Shown: positions 14,462-15,566 of the stretch, in pieces
Numbering within the stretch: the first letter of the stretch is position 1
Layout: every line of letters starts with the position of its first letter
NCBI RefSeq assembly: GCF_020860125.1
Contig: NZ_JAJBUX010000005.1
Span: 1 to 15,566, forward strand
Length of the DNA stretch: 15,566 nucleotides
Source: Cloacibacillus sp.
GTDB taxonomy: Bacteria; Synergistota; Synergistia; Synergistales; Synergistaceae
Direction: 5' to 3'
Translations under genes and position numbers: made by a program
Notes under the pieces: model-generated
Told to the model about the DNA's origin: nothing
Database searches by the model: none
Seen by the model: the letters and a program-made list of their open reading frames with translations, nothing else

Positions 14462-15360
14462 GACGCGCGCTGCCAGCGACCCAGCTTATCTTCGCGGCGC
14501 TAACGGCGCTGGTCCTCCGCAACCACAGCGGCTCGCTCGCCGACTGCCGGATGTTTCTTGCCGCTTTCGCGTTGATTGAGGCCGTCTATCTGATAAGGAT
14601 ATACCGCGAACCGCGGCGCTGCGCGGCCCTCTCCGTGATAACCTCGCTGATACTGATAATCCTCTTCGCCTGGGAGCTCGCGGCGGTCAACCTAAAGATC
14701 GCCAACCCAATCCTGCTGCCGCCGCCGGACGAAGTATTCGAGGTCTTCGCCGACTGCCGCGCGCTCATGTTCAAAGGCGTTTTTTCATCGCTCGCGCTGC
14801 TCGGCTTCAGCATGTCGTCCGCCCTCATATCCGGCGTCATTCTCGGCCTCGCCGTCGGCCGGGCGCCGTTCCTGCGCGACATCTTCCTGCCGATCGCCAA
14901 GGTGCTGAGCCCGGTGCCGCCGATAATCTACAGCCCCTACGCCGTGGCGGTGATGCCGACCTTCCGCAGCGCGGCGGCGCTGATAATAATTCTCGGAATC
15001 TTCTGGCCCACATTCATGGGGATAATCAACCGCGTCGCCGCGATGGACAGGCGTATCGCCGATTCGGCGCGCGCCCTGGGGCTCTCGCCAAGGGAGATGA
15101 TCTTCCGTGTAATGCTGCCCTATCTATTCCCAGGCATCATGTCCGGACTGCACGTGACGCTCTCGACCTCCTTCCTGCTGCTGACGATGGCGGAGATGAT
15201 GGGAGCCTCCAGCGGCCTCGGATACTTCATAAAAAATTATTCCGACTACGCCAACTACACCAACGTCATTGCGGGAATAATCCTCATCGGCCTCGTCGTC
15301 AGCCTCTTGAACGCGCTGCTGAGCTTCGCCGAGAAGAGGCTGGTACGCTGGAAGGAATAA
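14458..15360 (+). CDS. ABC importer permease (SsuC/TauC-like) with N-terminal extension
   Basis: A 300-residue inner-membrane subunit. The permease core starts around residue 65 with FAWELAAVNLKIANPILLPPP (70-90), the usual beginning of SsuC-type proteins. It contains the EAA-like loop ADSARALGLSPREMIFRVML (201-220) and LPYLFPGI that contact the ATPase. Ahead of this are about 55 extra residues with two hydrophobic segments (about 6-20 and 33-48) not usual for the family. A GGGAG-like purine stretch precedes the ATG, which overlaps the ATPase stop (ATGA). It completes the importer and ends the operon. Confidence 0.92.
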   Translation: MRRALPATQLIFAALTALVLRNHSGSLADCRMFLAAFALIEAVYLIRIYREPRRCAALSVITSLILIILFAWELAAVNLKIANPILLPPPDEVFEVFADCRALMFKGVFSSLALLGFSMSSALISGVILGLAVGRAPFLRDIFLPIAKVLSPVPPIIYSPYAVAVMPTFRSAAALIIILGIFWPTFMGIINRVAAMDRRIADSARALGLSPREMIFRVMLPYLFPGIMSGLHVTLSTSFLLLTMAEMMGASSGLGYFIKNYSDYANYTNVIAGIILIGLVVSLLNALLSFAEKRLVRWKE

Positions 15361-15364
15361 AAAA

Positions 15365-15393
15365 CGCGGCTCCGCCTGCCAATGGGAGCCGCG
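15365..15393. terminator. Stem-loop terminator between converging genes
   Basis: CGCGGCTCC (15365-15373) pairs perfectly with GGAGCCGCG (15385-15393) around an 11-nt loop. The A-run at 15359-15364 gives a six-U tail on the minus strand, so it best terminates the leftward gene. On the plus strand the tail (CCTTTCTATCT) is weak, but the stem probably still ends the importer operon. Confidence 0.8.
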
Positions 15394-15419
15394 CCTTTCT
15401 ATCTATCTCTGCGCTAAAC

Positions 15420-15566
15420 CTAGAAACGCAGTTCGAGCAGCTTTATCCCCGCATCCTGGAAGAGTCCGGGAATCTCGCGCCTTGCCCGCTTCCTTCTGAT
15501 GAAGATCGCGAGGTTGCGCGGCTGGCTGAAATCCTCCGCCGCCGCAGAATAGACGGGGCTGCCGCC
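15420..15566 (-). CDS. 3' end of an unidentified leftward gene (partial)
   Basis: An open frame on the minus strand enters from the right edge and ends in TAG at 15420-15422, followed by the terminator above. The visible 48 residues include AEDFSQPRNLAIFIRRKRAR and end GIKLLELRF. The stretch is rich in arginine, with mixed hydrophobic residues and no motif I recognise. The codon use resembles the other genes here. The remainder lies outside the window, so no function is assigned. Confidence 0.6.
   Translation of the reverse strand, partial: GGSPVYSAAAEDFSQPRNLAIFIRRKRARREIPGLFQDAGIKLLELRF

Overview
The window reads like a chromosomal segment of a moderately GC-rich anaerobe, most plausibly a Synergistota bacterium of the Cloacibacillus/Synergistes type. 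This is an inference from the split HisZ plus short-form HisG pair, the frequent ATA and AGG codons, the BMP-type purine-binding protein and the overall gene style; no rRNA marker is present to prove it. No insertion sequences, CRISPR arrays or tRNAs were seen.

Region 1 (about 1-5690, minus strand): a compact histidine operon transcribed leftward in the order hisZ-hisG-hisB-hisA-hisIE-hisH-hisF. Most junctions overlap by a few bases (TGA/ATG or TAATG), which implies translational coupling. A good promoter (TTGCAA-17-TATTAT) lies upstream of hisZ. It is followed by a 32-nt near-perfect palindrome in the leader. Downstream of hisF sits a large nested inverted repeat (about 76-252).

Region 2 (5687-7963, plus strand): divergent from hisZ are a HAD-family phosphatase and an HisC-like aminotransferase 18 nt apart. 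These probably supply the aminotransferase step and, by inference, the histidinol-phosphatase step missing from the his operon; hisD is not in the window. A small DUF805 membrane protein follows, then a bidirectional terminator.

Region 3 (8034-9113, minus strand): an orphan BMP-family periplasmic binding protein, divergent from a PadR-type regulator.

Region 4 (9347-15360, plus strand): the most interesting part. A PadR regulator with an N-terminal Cys-x-Cys, then a structured leader of about 180 nt, then a run of six genes: a BioB-like radical SAM enzyme, a CobW/G3E GTPase, a cysteine-rich DUF5714 protein, and a complete SsuABC/TauABC-type ABC importer (binding protein, ATPase, permease). 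The last four genes overlap by 1-4 nt. I recognise the families but not a described pathway. Co-operonic radical SAM chemistry, metal-handling GTPase and dedicated uptake suggest an import-and-conversion or cofactor system for an unidentified small molecule. A stem-loop terminator and the 3' end of an unidentified leftward gene close the window.
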